Shown piece by piece: positions 7,713 through 16,700 of a stretch of DNA of 28,168 nucleotides. The stretch's first letter is position 1. The number at the start of each line of letters is the position of its first letter. A model generated the notes under the pieces. It worked only from the letters and a program-made list of their open reading frames with translations. It did not search any database and had not been told where the DNA came from. This stretch comes from JABMRP01 sp964444795 (GTDB taxonomy: Bacteria; Planctomycetota; Planctomycetia; Pirellulales; Thermoguttaceae): contig CAYUIQ010000100.1 of assembly GCA_964444795.1 (NCBI GenBank), positions 1 to 28,168 on the forward strand, read 5' to 3'. The position numbers and the translations under genes are program-made.

Positions 7713-8930
7713 CTATGACAACGTCCACGGTCCGCGCATCGGGCGATCGATCCAGCGGTTGGCTTCCGCATCGCCGACGATCTCTTCTTTGACCGGATCG
7801 TACTTCAGCGGCCGTTTGAGCCAGTAAGCGATATTGCCCAGGTGGCAGACGGTCGTGGCGCGATGGGCGATCTCGATGTCGCGGAAGGCCTTCTGTCGGC
7901 TGAGCACGCTGGCGACAAAATCGCCGAGCAGACCGGGGCCTCGATACGTTTCCATGTCCACGTCTCCGGTCACCGGCTTGTGGTCGCCGGGCAGTTCGCC
8001 TTCGGTGCCCTTGTAGGTGATGTTGTTGGTCCCGCCGTGGTACATCTTCAGCCCGTTGGCGAAGCGGAACGTGAGCATCTTGACGTCTTTGCCGTCGGGC
8101 GGCGTGATCTCGACGGGGCCCGTCTTATGCACGTTGGCGGCAAACATCGCGGCACCGAAGCGGTGTGCTCCCCAGTCGGTCATGCCACCGCCGGAGTAAT
8201 TGCGATAGGGGCGAAAACCGCCGCGAATCAGGTTGTGATGGAACGGACGCCAGGGAGAGGGGCCGACCCACATTTCCCAATCGAGTCCCGCGGGCAACGG
8301 TTCCTCGGGTAGATAGCAATCGCCCGACGGTCCGCCGCAATTGACGAAAATCTCCTTGATTTCCCCCAACGCACCGCCGCGAAGCAACCGGGGCCAGTCG
8401 CCGTAGTCGCCCAACACGCGCTGGCTGCCGCCGCCAAACACACGGCCGTAGCGGCGTACCGCGTTGACCATGGCCCGGCCCTCGGCAACCGTCAGACACT
8501 CGGGCTTCTCACAGAAGACGTCCTTGCCGTTCTTACAGGCGTCGATCGTAATCAGCGCGTGCCAGTGGTCGGGCGTGCCGATCATCACGGCGTCGATGTC
8601 GTCGCGCCGGGTGATCTCGCGGAAGTCGGCCGACGTCTTGCAGTCGGTGTTCTTGTTATGTCCGTCGACGTGGGCCTTGGCCCGGTCGCAATGTTCGGGC
8701 ACGGGATCGCAGACGGCCACCATCTGCACCGCGCTTTGACCCATCAGCCCCCGCATGTCGCCGGAGCCGCGGCCGCCGACGCCGATGGAGCCCATCACGA
8801 TTCGTTCGCTGGCCGGCGTGCCGTCGTCGGCGCCCAGTGCCGAACCGGGAACGACCCACGGAGCGACCACCGTCGCCGCCGTGGCTCCGCGGACGAAACC
8901 GCGCCTTGTCATCCGTTTACTTTTGCTCAT
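7713..8930 (-). CDS. Tat-exported Gfo/Idh/MocA-family oxidoreductase
   Basis: The 405-residue protein belongs to the NAD(P)-dependent sugar/inositol dehydrogenase-like family. The ATG at 8930 is chosen because AAGGAG lies 8 nt upstream and because it places a twin-arginine signal at the start (TRRGFVRG near residues 8-15, then a hydrophobic stretch to ALGA). A frame open to 9032 exists but lacks these signs. GSIGVGGRG at about 47-55 is the Rossmann nucleotide loop, and EKP at about 141-143 is the family's conserved catalytic-region Lys-Pro. YSGGGMTDWGAHRF is typical of planctomycete secreted members. Export by Tat suggests folding with bound cofactor before transport. Planctomycetes have many such paralogs, and the substrate, probably a carbohydrate, cannot be read from sequence. 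Confidence 0.92.
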   Translation of the reverse strand: MSKSKRMTRRGFVRGATAATVVAPWVVPGSALGADDGTPASERIVMGSIGVGGRGSGDMRGLMGQSAVQMVAVCDPVPEHCDRAKAHVDGHNKNTDCKTSADFREITRRDDIDAVMIGTPDHWHALITIDACKNGKDVFCEKPECLTVAEGRAMVNAVRRYGRVFGGGSQRVLGDYGDWPRLLRGGALGEIKEIFVNCGGPSGDCYLPEEPLPAGLDWEMWVGPSPWRPFHHNLIRGGFRPYRNYSGGGMTDWGAHRFGAAMFAANVHKTGPVEITPPDGKDVKMLTFRFANGLKMYHGGTNNITYKGTEGELPGDHKPVTGDVDMETYRGPGLLGDFVASVLSRQKAFRDIEIAHRATTVCHLGNIAYWLKRPLKYDPVKEEIVGDAEANRWIDRPMRGPWTLS

Positions 8931-9224
8931 GACGGAGTCTCCTTGTGCCATCGTTGAATGTCGAAGTGGTGGGAAAAAGGGGGACAACTTCACCCGGCAA
9001 TGTACTGCAATGCCACGGGGTGAGCAAGACATGGCTCGTCAGACGCGTAAAGATCCGTTCTACACACCCTACGGCCTGATTGGATGCGACGTTTCTTGTC
9101 GGACGCGTAAAGTGTCCACGCTGGGGATCGGTTTTCGGCGAGAAACTTTGCCCATGCCGGGCCACCGGGAAACGCGTGTCTTCACGGGCGATCGGACCGC
9201 GAATCCGGGGTGAAACGATCCTCT

Positions 9225-9273
9225 CGGGCCGGTTCGCCGCGCAGGCGAAGGCCCGCCGTCCGAAGTCCTTCGG
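9225..9273. promoter_or_regulatory. Two adjacent hairpins upstream of cysK
   Basis: First hairpin: CGGGCC (9225-9230) and TTCGCC (9233-9238) pair with GGCGAA (9244-9249) and GGCCCG (9250-9255), leaving a GG bulge and a 5-nt loop. Second: CCGAA (9260-9264) pairs with TTCGG (9269-9273) around gtcc. They could be leader RNA structures or end signals; no known riboswitch was recognised. Confidence 0.35.
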
Positions 9274-9319
9274 CCCGACCAACTTATGGACTCCGGGCAG
9301 CCGCATCGGTAGAATCCCT

Positions 9320-9349
9320 GTCGCGCTATACTCCGTCGCGTTATACCCC
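9320..9349. promoter_or_regulatory. Tandem 15-bp repeat, possible operator/promoter of the cysK operon
   Basis: gtcgcgctatactcc (9320-9334) is followed directly by gtcgcgttatacccc (9335-9349), two mismatches apart. It ends 29 bp before the cysK ATG. The first copy includes TATACT, a good -10-like hexamer, but no fitting -35 box was found. Position and tandem arrangement suggest a regulator site or overlapping promoter. Confidence 0.35.
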
Positions 9350-9378
9350 GAGACCACGGAACACGGTCGAATCTCACG

Positions 9379-10302
9379 ATGAGCGAACGCATTGCGGACA
9401 GCCTATGCGACTTCGTCGGCGGCACCCCTTTGGTGCGGCTGAGTCGCTTTGGCAAGGACCTGCCCGGCGAGATCGTCGGTAAATTGGAAATGCACAATCC
9501 GCTGGCCAGCGTCAAGGACCGCATCGGTCTGGCGATGATCGAGCAGGCGGAAGCCGACGGCCTGATCGAACCGGGCGGAACGATCATCGAGCCGACCTCC
9601 GGCAACACGGGCATCGCCCTGGCATGGGTCGCCCGGGTAAGGGGCTATCGGCTGATTCTCACCATGCCCGATACGATGAGTGCCGAGCGGCGCCGAATCC
9701 TCTCCATCCTCGGTGCCGAGCTTGTCTTGACACCCGGCCGGGAAGGGATGCAGGGGGCCATCGACCGGGCCGAGCAACTGCAAGGCGAGATTCCCGGCTC
9801 GTTCATCCCCCATCAGTTCGACAACCCGGCCAATCCGGCCATCCATTATCGCACCACCGGCCCGGAGATCTGGAACGATACCGGCGGCGCCGTCGACTAC
9901 TTGGTGGCCGGCGTGGGCACCGGCGGTACGATCTCCGGCGCGGGAGGGTACCTCAAGGAGCAGAACCCGGCGATTCGGATCGTTGCCGTCGAACCGGCCG
10001 ATTCACCGGTCCTCTCGGGCGGTCTTCCGGGACCCCACTTGATCGAGGGTATCGGCGCCGGCTTCGTGCCCGATATTTACGACGACCAGGTCGTCGATGA
10101 AGTCATTCCCGTAACCAACGACGACGCCATTGCCACGGCGAAACGATTGGCCAAGACCGAAGGTCTGCTGGCCGGCATCTCCAGCGGCGCCAACGCCTTC
10201 GCCGCGCGACAAGTCGCGTCTCGATCGGAGAACGCCGGCAAGCGGATCGTCACCATCATTTGCGACACGGGCGAACGTTATCTGAGCACCGGTTTTCTGT
10301 AA
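9379..10302 (+). CDS. cysK: Cysteine synthase (O-acetylserine sulfhydrylase)
   Basis: The 307-residue PLP enzyme makes cysteine from O-acetylserine and sulfide. NPLASVKDRIG holds the Schiff-base lysine, Lys46. EPTSGNTGIAL (about 71-81) is the substrate-carboxylate loop, GTGGTISG (about 178-185) cradles the PLP phosphate, and a GISSGA motif lies near the C-terminus. Length and motifs fit CysK/CysM; there is no regulatory CBS domain, so it is not cystathionine beta-synthase. The ribosome site before the ATG is weak. The gene ends 13 bp before the reductase ATG, and the reductase ribosome site begins at the cysK stop, so the two are tightly co-expressed. This places sulfide production and sulfide use in one operon. 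Confidence 0.96.
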   Translation: MSERIADSLCDFVGGTPLVRLSRFGKDLPGEIVGKLEMHNPLASVKDRIGLAMIEQAEADGLIEPGGTIIEPTSGNTGIALAWVARVRGYRLILTMPDTMSAERRRILSILGAELVLTPGREGMQGAIDRAEQLQGEIPGSFIPHQFDNPANPAIHYRTTGPEIWNDTGGAVDYLVAGVGTGGTISGAGGYLKEQNPAIRIVAVEPADSPVLSGGLPGPHLIEGIGAGFVPDIYDDQVVDEVIPVTNDDAIATAKRLAKTEGLLAGISSGANAFAARQVASRSENAGKRIVTIICDTGERYLSTGFL

Positions 10303-10315
10303 AGGAGGGGGCGTC

Positions 10316-13300
10316 ATGCAGCGCCGTATCACCAATCTCCGGCGTAGCGACGACGAAGTGGTCAAGGAGGGCGGCCTGCTGTTGGATTTCGATGAAATCG
10401 CGCGGCACGGCAAGATGACGCTCGAGGAGTCCAAAGTCGCCAAGGCCTACGGTGTCTACACCACGCGCCATCCCAATTACTTCATGGCCCGGGTGGTCGT
10501 GCCGGGCGGTGTGTTGACCACCTCGCAGGTACGTGGCCTGGCGAAGGTGATCAAGGCCTACGCCCAAGGCCGCATCTGTATGACCACGCGTCAGGCGGTG
10601 CAGCTTCACTATCTGCGTCTGGGGGATCTGGCGCCCATGATGCGCGATCTGGCCAAATACGGCCTGACCACGCAGCATGGTTGCGGCGACAATATCCGCA
10701 ATACGGCCGCTTGCCCTTGGGCTTCGGTTTGTCCGCACCGGCGTTTTGACGTACTGCTCGACGCTCGCGAGACGGCCGAGTACATCAATTCGTGCCGCGA
10801 TCTCGACAACCTGCCCCGCAAGTACAAGGTCACCTTCTCCGGCTGTCAGGGCAATTGCGCTCAGCCGTTGATTAACTGCGTGGGCGCCGTGGCCATCGTT
10901 CGCAAGAGAACCGACGGCGGCGAAGAAACCGGTTATCGGGTGATGATCGGCGGAGGCATGGGCTGGCGGCCGTGGGTAGGAGAGCCGCTCTATGGATTCG
11001 TGCCCCGAGACAAGATCCGGCCGCTGTGCCGCGCCATTACGATGCTCTTTCGCGACCACGGCGACCGCTTCAACCGCGCCATGTCCCGGCTCAAAGTCGC
11101 GCTGGAACGCCTCGGCATCGATCGCTGCCGCGAGATCGTCGAGGAGTTCATGGACGCCGAGGGGGTCGACCACGGTCAGTTCGAGGCGGCGTGGGTCGAA
11201 GATTGCGGTCCGCCGATACCCCCGCGTCCGTTGGCCAAGGCGAAACCGACCGGTGACGACGGCAAGGCCATCGCCCGGATCATGGTGCCCAAGGGTGAAA
11301 TCGACTTCCACTCGCTCAAGCGTGTCGCCGAACTGAGCGAACAGTACGGCGACAAGTACGTCTATGTGACCAACCGCCAGAACTTCGAGTTGCAGGGTAT
11401 CGATCCGGCCAAATTGTCCGAGTTGCAGAGCGAGATCGACAAGCTGCCCGTTGCCCACGGAACGTTTTTCGGATTGGACGACATCGTACCGTGCGTCGGC
11501 ACCACGTATTGCCCGCTGGCCGTCACCGAAACGCGCCGCATGTACGACATGCTCACCGGCGTCGTGAAACAGGAGAAATACGACGCCATTCGGGATCGGG
11601 CAATCATCAACATCACCGGCTGTCCCAACTCGTGTTCGCCCTACCACATCGCCGACGTCGGCATGCGTGGCATGCGCATTCGCGAGATTCAGGGGTCGGC
11701 CGAGGGTTATGAAATCCGCCTCGGCGGCACGCAAGAACGTTTCGGCCAGCCGCTGGGTGAGTTCAAGACGGAGGATTGTCCCCGCGTGGTCGAGAAGGTG
11801 CTCGATACCTATCTCGAATTGGCCGGCAATCCGGAAACACTGGCCGAGCACGTCGGTCGTGCCGGCGTGGAACCGTATCGCCAGGCGGTCGAGTCGCTGC
11901 GAATCCGATACGATCTGGCGCCCAAGCCGGCCGAGTTCTCGAAGTTTACCGGCAAGGGTTGCGCGGCGGTGGATCTCCAGACCATGGCGCGCGACATACC
12001 GTGCCAGGCTGCCTGTCCGGCCGGGACCAACGTGCCGGAGTACATCCGCCAACTGGTGCTGAAGAATCCCGACGCTTCCTACCGCGTCAATCAGGAGGAC
12101 AACGTCTTTCCCGGCGTGTTGGGCCGCATCTGCACGCGACCGTGCGAGGGAGCCTGCCGCCATCAATGGACCAACACCAACGGGCCGGTGACCATCTGCC
12201 ATCTGAAGCGCGCGGCGGCCGACGGCAAATCGGCGCCCGCCGGCCCGTTGCCGAAGTGGTTCGACGAAGCGACCGGTAAACGTATCGCCGTGATCGGAGG
12301 CGGCCCGGCCGGTCTGACCGCGGCGCGCGAACTTGCCCGCCTGGGCCATGCGGTCGAGATCTTCGATCGCGAGCCCGTGCTCGGCGGCCAGATGGCCTGG
12401 GGGATTCCAGAATTTCGCCTGCCACGCGACGTCGTGCAAGAGGAAGTGAAGGGGATCGTCGACAGCGGTATCGAAGTCCATCTCGACCAACACGTCGACC
12501 GCCAGCGGCTGACCGAAATGGCCGAACAGTTCGATGCCGTGCTGGTGGCCGCCGGCGCGATCCGCGGCATTAAGCTAACGATCGACGGCTTGGACGAGGG
12601 CGCGGAAGTGGTCAGCGGTTACGACTTCATGAAGCGTTACAACACGGGCAATCCGATTCCGGTCGCCGGCGACGTCGTGGTCATCGGCGGCGGGTTTACG
12701 GCCGTCGACTGTGCTCGCACGGCACGCCGTCTGCTGGGTCAACAGCATCGGGTCACCGCGATCATGTATCGCCGCGGCGAGGAACACATGTCGGCCAGTC
12801 CCGAGGAAATCTGGCAACTGCGGCTCGAGGGCATCGAGGTCGGCACGCTGGTAAACCCGGGGCGGGTGCGCTGCGAGAACGGTCAGGTCAAGGCGGTGAT
12901 CTTCGACCGCAACGTGCTGGGCGACGACCCGGAAGACGGCGGCAAACCACCCATCCATCGCGTGCCGGGTAGCGATTATGAAGTGCCCTGCGACACGCTG
13001 ATCAGCGCCGTCGGCCAGACGCGCACGCTGGAGATCCTGCCCCGTGGCGTCGATCTTACCGAGAAGAACCGGACCAGCAACGCGAAGATCTTCACCAGCG
13101 GCGATTTTCACACCGGGCCGCTGGACGTCATCCACGCGGTAGCCGACGGCAAAGAAGCGGCCGGGGCCATCGACGAGTTTCTGATGGGCTGCAAACGCCT
13201 GGGCAAGTGGGTCGAAATTGAGGAGGCCGGCGACACCGGGCGGCTGCGCGATCACGACCTCTACACACCCGCCCACATGCGTACGCTATCGTTGGAAATG

Positions 13301-13651
13301 CGCACCGGCGGCGAAGAAGTCGACCTCGGTTTCGATGACCAAGAAACGGAGATCAACGCGCGCCGCTGCTATCTCTGCAACTTCAAGTTCGAGATCGACC
13401 AGGACAAATGCATTCATTGCGACTGGTGCATTAAGGCCTCACCCCGGGCCTGTATCCATCCACTGACCCGGCTGTTTACCGATTCCGACGGCTCGCCCAG
13501 CGGGCACGTCAAATCGGCCAGCGCCCCGGATGCCACTTACATCTGGATCGAAAGCGATCAGTGCATCCGCTGCGGCAACTGCAACCGCGCCTGCCCGACC
13601 TACGCCATCCCCATCCGCAAAGCGAATATCGTCCGCGGCCCGGTGCGATAG
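10316..13651 (+). CDS. Fusion enzyme: siroheme sulfite (or nitrite) reductase + GltD-like NAD(P)H/FAD module + 2[4Fe-4S] ferredoxin
   Basis: The 1111-residue chain likely reduces sulfite to sulfide with six electrons from NAD(P)H. Residues 1 to about 540 are a siroheme reductase with two homologous halves. Half one has TTRQ (Arg92), DNIRN (Arg128), PRKYK (Lys169, Lys171) and the cluster set Cys133, 139, 177, 181. Half two has NRQ (Arg354) and Cys393, 399, 436, 440. Residues about 555-640 form a GltD/DPD-type iron-sulfur domain (Cys563, 567, 606, 610, 614). FAD binding starts near 656 (IAVIGGGPAG), NAD(P)H binding near 786 (VVIGGGFTAVD), and SAVGQT lies near 897-902. Residues about 1018-1093 carry ferredoxin cysteines, including the clean set 1083, 1086, 1089, 1093. 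The start has a strong AGGAGG site. The cysK neighbour favours sulfite over nitrite as substrate. Confidence 0.9.
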   Translation: MQRRITNLRRSDDEVVKEGGLLLDFDEIARHGKMTLEESKVAKAYGVYTTRHPNYFMARVVVPGGVLTTSQVRGLAKVIKAYAQGRICMTTRQAVQLHYLRLGDLAPMMRDLAKYGLTTQHGCGDNIRNTAACPWASVCPHRRFDVLLDARETAEYINSCRDLDNLPRKYKVTFSGCQGNCAQPLINCVGAVAIVRKRTDGGEETGYRVMIGGGMGWRPWVGEPLYGFVPRDKIRPLCRAITMLFRDHGDRFNRAMSRLKVALERLGIDRCREIVEEFMDAEGVDHGQFEAAWVEDCGPPIPPRPLAKAKPTGDDGKAIARIMVPKGEIDFHSLKRVAELSEQYGDKYVYVTNRQNFELQGIDPAKLSELQSEIDKLPVAHGTFFGLDDIVPCVGTTYCPLAVTETRRMYDMLTGVVKQEKYDAIRDRAIINITGCPNSCSPYHIADVGMRGMRIREIQGSAEGYEIRLGGTQERFGQPLGEFKTEDCPRVVEKVLDTYLELAGNPETLAEHVGRAGVEPYRQAVESLRIRYDLAPKPAEFSKFTGKGCAAVDLQTMARDIPCQAACPAGTNVPEYIRQLVLKNPDASYRVNQEDNVFPGVLGRICTRPCEGACRHQWTNTNGPVTICHLKRAAADGKSAPAGPLPKWFDEATGKRIAVIGGGPAGLTAARELARLGHAVEIFDREPVLGGQMAWGIPEFRLPRDVVQEEVKGIVDSGIEVHLDQHVDRQRLTEMAEQFDAVLVAAGAIRGIKLTIDGLDEGAEVVSGYDFMKRYNTGNPIPVAGDVVVIGGGFTAVDCARTARRLLGQQHRVTAIMYRRGEEHMSASPEEIWQLRLEGIEVGTLVNPGRVRCENGQVKAVIFDRNVLGDDPEDGGKPPIHRVPGSDYEVPCDTLISAVGQTRTLEILPRGVDLTEKNRTSNAKIFTSGDFHTGPLDVIHAVADGKEAAGAIDEFLMGCKRLGKWVEIEEAGDTGRLRDHDLYTPAHMRTLSLEMRTGGEEVDLGFDDQETEINARRCYLCNFKFEIDQDKCIHCDWCIKASPRACIHPLTRLFTDSDGSPSGHVKSASAPDATYIWIESDQCIRCGNCNRACPTYAIPIRKANIVRGPVR

Positions 13652-13797
13652 GTGAGCATGGCAAGTGTTCAGGTGAACCGCATGGGTGCCATGGGCGGCT
13701 TGTCCGCCGTTGCCCAACCCCGAGAGAACAAGGGCGGACAAGCCGCCCATGAGACCCGTTCCCACTGGCCCGTCCTTTTTCAACGGGCTGTTATCCC
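13652..13797. terminator. Palindrome with a perfect 19-bp stem, likely terminator or dispersed repeat
   Basis: The arm at 13690-13708 is the exact reverse complement of 13733-13751, with a 24-nt loop. It sits between the converging reductase and restriction-methylase genes. A second small hairpin follows, GCCCGT (13768-13773) with ACGGGC (13783-13788). No long T-run follows the main stem. The near-identical atgggtgcc/atgggcggc beside the left arm hints at a repeat family. Confidence 0.55.
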
Positions 13798-16700
13798 TTA
13801 TGCGGGGAACGACATCTCGGCGTACTTCTGTACGATGCGCTGGGCGATGCTGCAATCGCCCGGGAAGAGGGTTCGCTCGGCGTGGATGCCTTTGAACGTG
13901 GAGAGGATGTACTCGACGTCGTCGCGATCGATGCCGTAGAGGTGAAAGAAGGCGGCGTCGAGTTCGGCCATCAGTTCGGCCCGCTCGGCTTCATCCCACT
14001 TATTGAGCCGGCCGCCGTATTCCGCTTGGAAACTGCCGCCGGTGAAGTTGCAGGCGTCGGCCAGCGGCAGCATGTCTTCGGCCGTGCAGGTGAGCTTGAG
14101 CACCCGCTGGCTGATCCACGTTTCCAGCGTCGTGCGACCGTCCCACGGGCAGCGTTTGGCGTAGGTGTCGGGTGGCAAGACTGGAAGCTGCTCAAGGATG
14201 AAGAAGTTCATGTGGACTTGACTGATTTTTTGTCGTGCGACATAGTCCAGGGCAAATGAATTGAAGTTTCCCATAAGTGAACACATACGGGTTGCTGTTG
14301 CTGGCGTGAGGAGCAATGGCATTGTGTTGATGGCTCCGACGCGCGGCACGAAATGGGAAATCAGAGTTCGCTCGTCCGTTGGACGAACGATATCGCGAAA
14401 CGCGAAGAAGAAAGGTCGATCCCATTCCGGCAGCCGTTGTTCAATCTCCTCTTGCGAGGCCCAATACCGTGGCAACGCCAAGTGCTCCGGGTTTTGGTGC
14501 TCGACAAGCGTACTCAGATTTGTCTTGCCTTGCATGTACCAGTTACCGGCCTTCACATAGATTGACCCATGGCGATGGTCGTAAGGACGGCACATCTTCG
14601 CTTCGTACAATGGCACGAAAACCTGTTGGCTCTTGATCCACCGATTGCCTTTCAGCTTGAAGCCATCCTCCGTGAGCGTGTCCGGTTCGCGGAACAATTC
14701 GGCGTCGTTCGTTTGGTCGAACATCCTCTTGAATTGGATACCCCACGGGTTGCCGGTTGGGCCCTCTCGGTTCTTGTCGATCAATACGGGCACGCGGCGG
14801 TAGATGGCCTTCGTAATTTCCCCGTCCCGCCGCGAGCGGAAGATCGGGCACGTTCGGGTGTTGGGATTGAGTAGCTGGATATCCCTACTGCTCAACGTGA
14901 CGTGCCGAGATCGATCTTCCAGTTCTTCGACTTTTTCAGCAAAGAAGACAAAGTCCGCGTTTTGGCATTTGTTTTGGGCTCCTCCGAAGTTGAGTATGCA
15001 GAACTTTAATCGCCCTTCGACATCCGCGAAAAGCTTCAATCGATTGTGAAAGTCGTAGAGGCGAATGAGCCGGCTCGATTCGGCGACCGCCGCGAAGAAA
15101 TCCTTGGTCGTCATATCCGACGCAATGCCCGAGGGAACGAGCACCCCCACGCGGCCGTGTGGGGCGACCAGTCGGTATGCGAGTTCGGCGAAGACCGCGT
15201 AGGTGTTGATGTCGCCCTTTCCGGTCAACGGATATTGCTTGCTCTTTCGGCAGTAGGTGAGCAGGGAATCCGCCGCTCCCAATGCCTGTTGATATTGCTC
15301 GTACAGCGCCGGATCACCCGATTGCAACTTGGCGACGAGCTTCCGACGTTTGGCCGCATTCGTGGCCGTGGCGATTTCCGGGGCAGGCAACGAGAAGAAC
15401 TCGCGCTCCTGCAACTTCATTCGTTCCCACGGCGGATTGCCGATGACGCAATCGAAACCGGATTCTTCACGGTCGAACACGTCGGGGAACCGCCCGGGCC
15501 AATCGAAACCGTCCGGGTGGACTTCCCCGTCGTGAACCAGCGAGTTGCCGTGGACGATGTTCTCCGAGAGGTTGGCAAGCAGTTGGCCCGGACTGGCCGA
15601 GCGAATCCAGAGCGCCAGTTGCGTGATCTCGACCGCCTCGGGCGAGAGATCGACTCCGTAAAGGTTTTCTTGCAGAATGAACGTCGGGATTTTCTGGGCG
15701 AGTTTCTTCGCGTCGCGCTTGCCCAACTGGGCCAGATGGCCGATCACTTCGTTGTAGCGAGCCTCCAGCACGTCGTAGGCCTGGAACAGAAACGCGCCGC
15801 TGCCGCAGGCCGGATCGACGATCTTGAGGTCGCGCAAGACGGCGAGGCATTTTCGCCAGTATTTGGCGTCGTCGGGGGCGATGCCCCGGTGGGCATCTTT
15901 TTCGGAAATACCAAACTCTACGGCCGCGGCCGCGAATCGCTGGGCAATCAATTCCTCGACCGTGTACTGCACGATCCGGCTGGTCAGTTCCGGCGGCGTG
16001 TAGTAGACGCCAAGCTGCTTGCGCTTGGCCGATTGCGACATCGTGGCATATTGGCTGGCCTTTTCGACGTCGCCAAACAGGCCCGACTCCTTGAGCTTTT
16101 CCAATTCCGTGATCGACCGCTCGAACAGATGGCCCAGTACGTCGAGGTTCACTTCGTCGGCAAAATCGTAGGTGCTGATCGAGCGGAAAAAATTCGTCCA
16201 GGGATCGTCGGGTAGTTCGATTTCGTCGACCGCGTGGGGCGCGAACAGCCCGCCGTTGTACTCGGGAATATCGTGGGCGGCGGCGCCGACATTGATGAAG
16301 CGAAAGAGGTTCTTGAAGTTTTGCCAGCGGGGATTCGTGACGGCGTAAAAACCGGCCACCGTGTATGCCTTGGGAATCGTCTTCTCGGGCAGTAGTTGGC
16401 GATCTTCGCAGAAGGCGATGAAGATGATGCGGTCGAACAGCCGCTGGGCCATCTCAACCGCCTCGTCCAACGGCCGACCCTGCTTGATATGCAATTCGGC
16501 AATCAACTCGGTGCGATTGGACGAGTAGGCATCGTAGAGCTGGTCGCCGACCTCCCGCTGGCGGTCGGTCGATTGTTTCAGCAAGGCCACGGCGCGAGGC
16601 GGTCCGAGAAGCGACTTGTCGATCAAGCCCTGCCGGTGAAACAATGTGTAGAACTGCAGGAATGTCTCGAAGTCGCGCAACGACTGCAACGTGAAATGCT

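Larger units (their letters stand above)
8931..9378. other. Divergent intergenic region upstream of cysK
   Basis: This 448-bp gap contains a spaced direct repeat (cgtcagacgcgtaaag at 9037-9052, gtcggacgcgtaaag at 9098-9112), two adjacent hairpins (9225-9255 and 9260-9273) and a tandem 15-bp repeat next to cysK (9320-9349). No protein-like frame was recognised. Confidence 0.6.

Noticed and set aside
10256..12493. 745-codon minus-strand frame across cysK and the reductase
   Set aside because: The opposite strand encodes clear CysK and siroheme reductase motifs. The antisense product is rich in His, Gly and Arg without any domain.
15046..16215. Plus-strand frame of 389 codons inside the restriction enzyme
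   Set aside because: It is antisense to the methylase motifs DPACGSG and NPPW and has no domain of its own.
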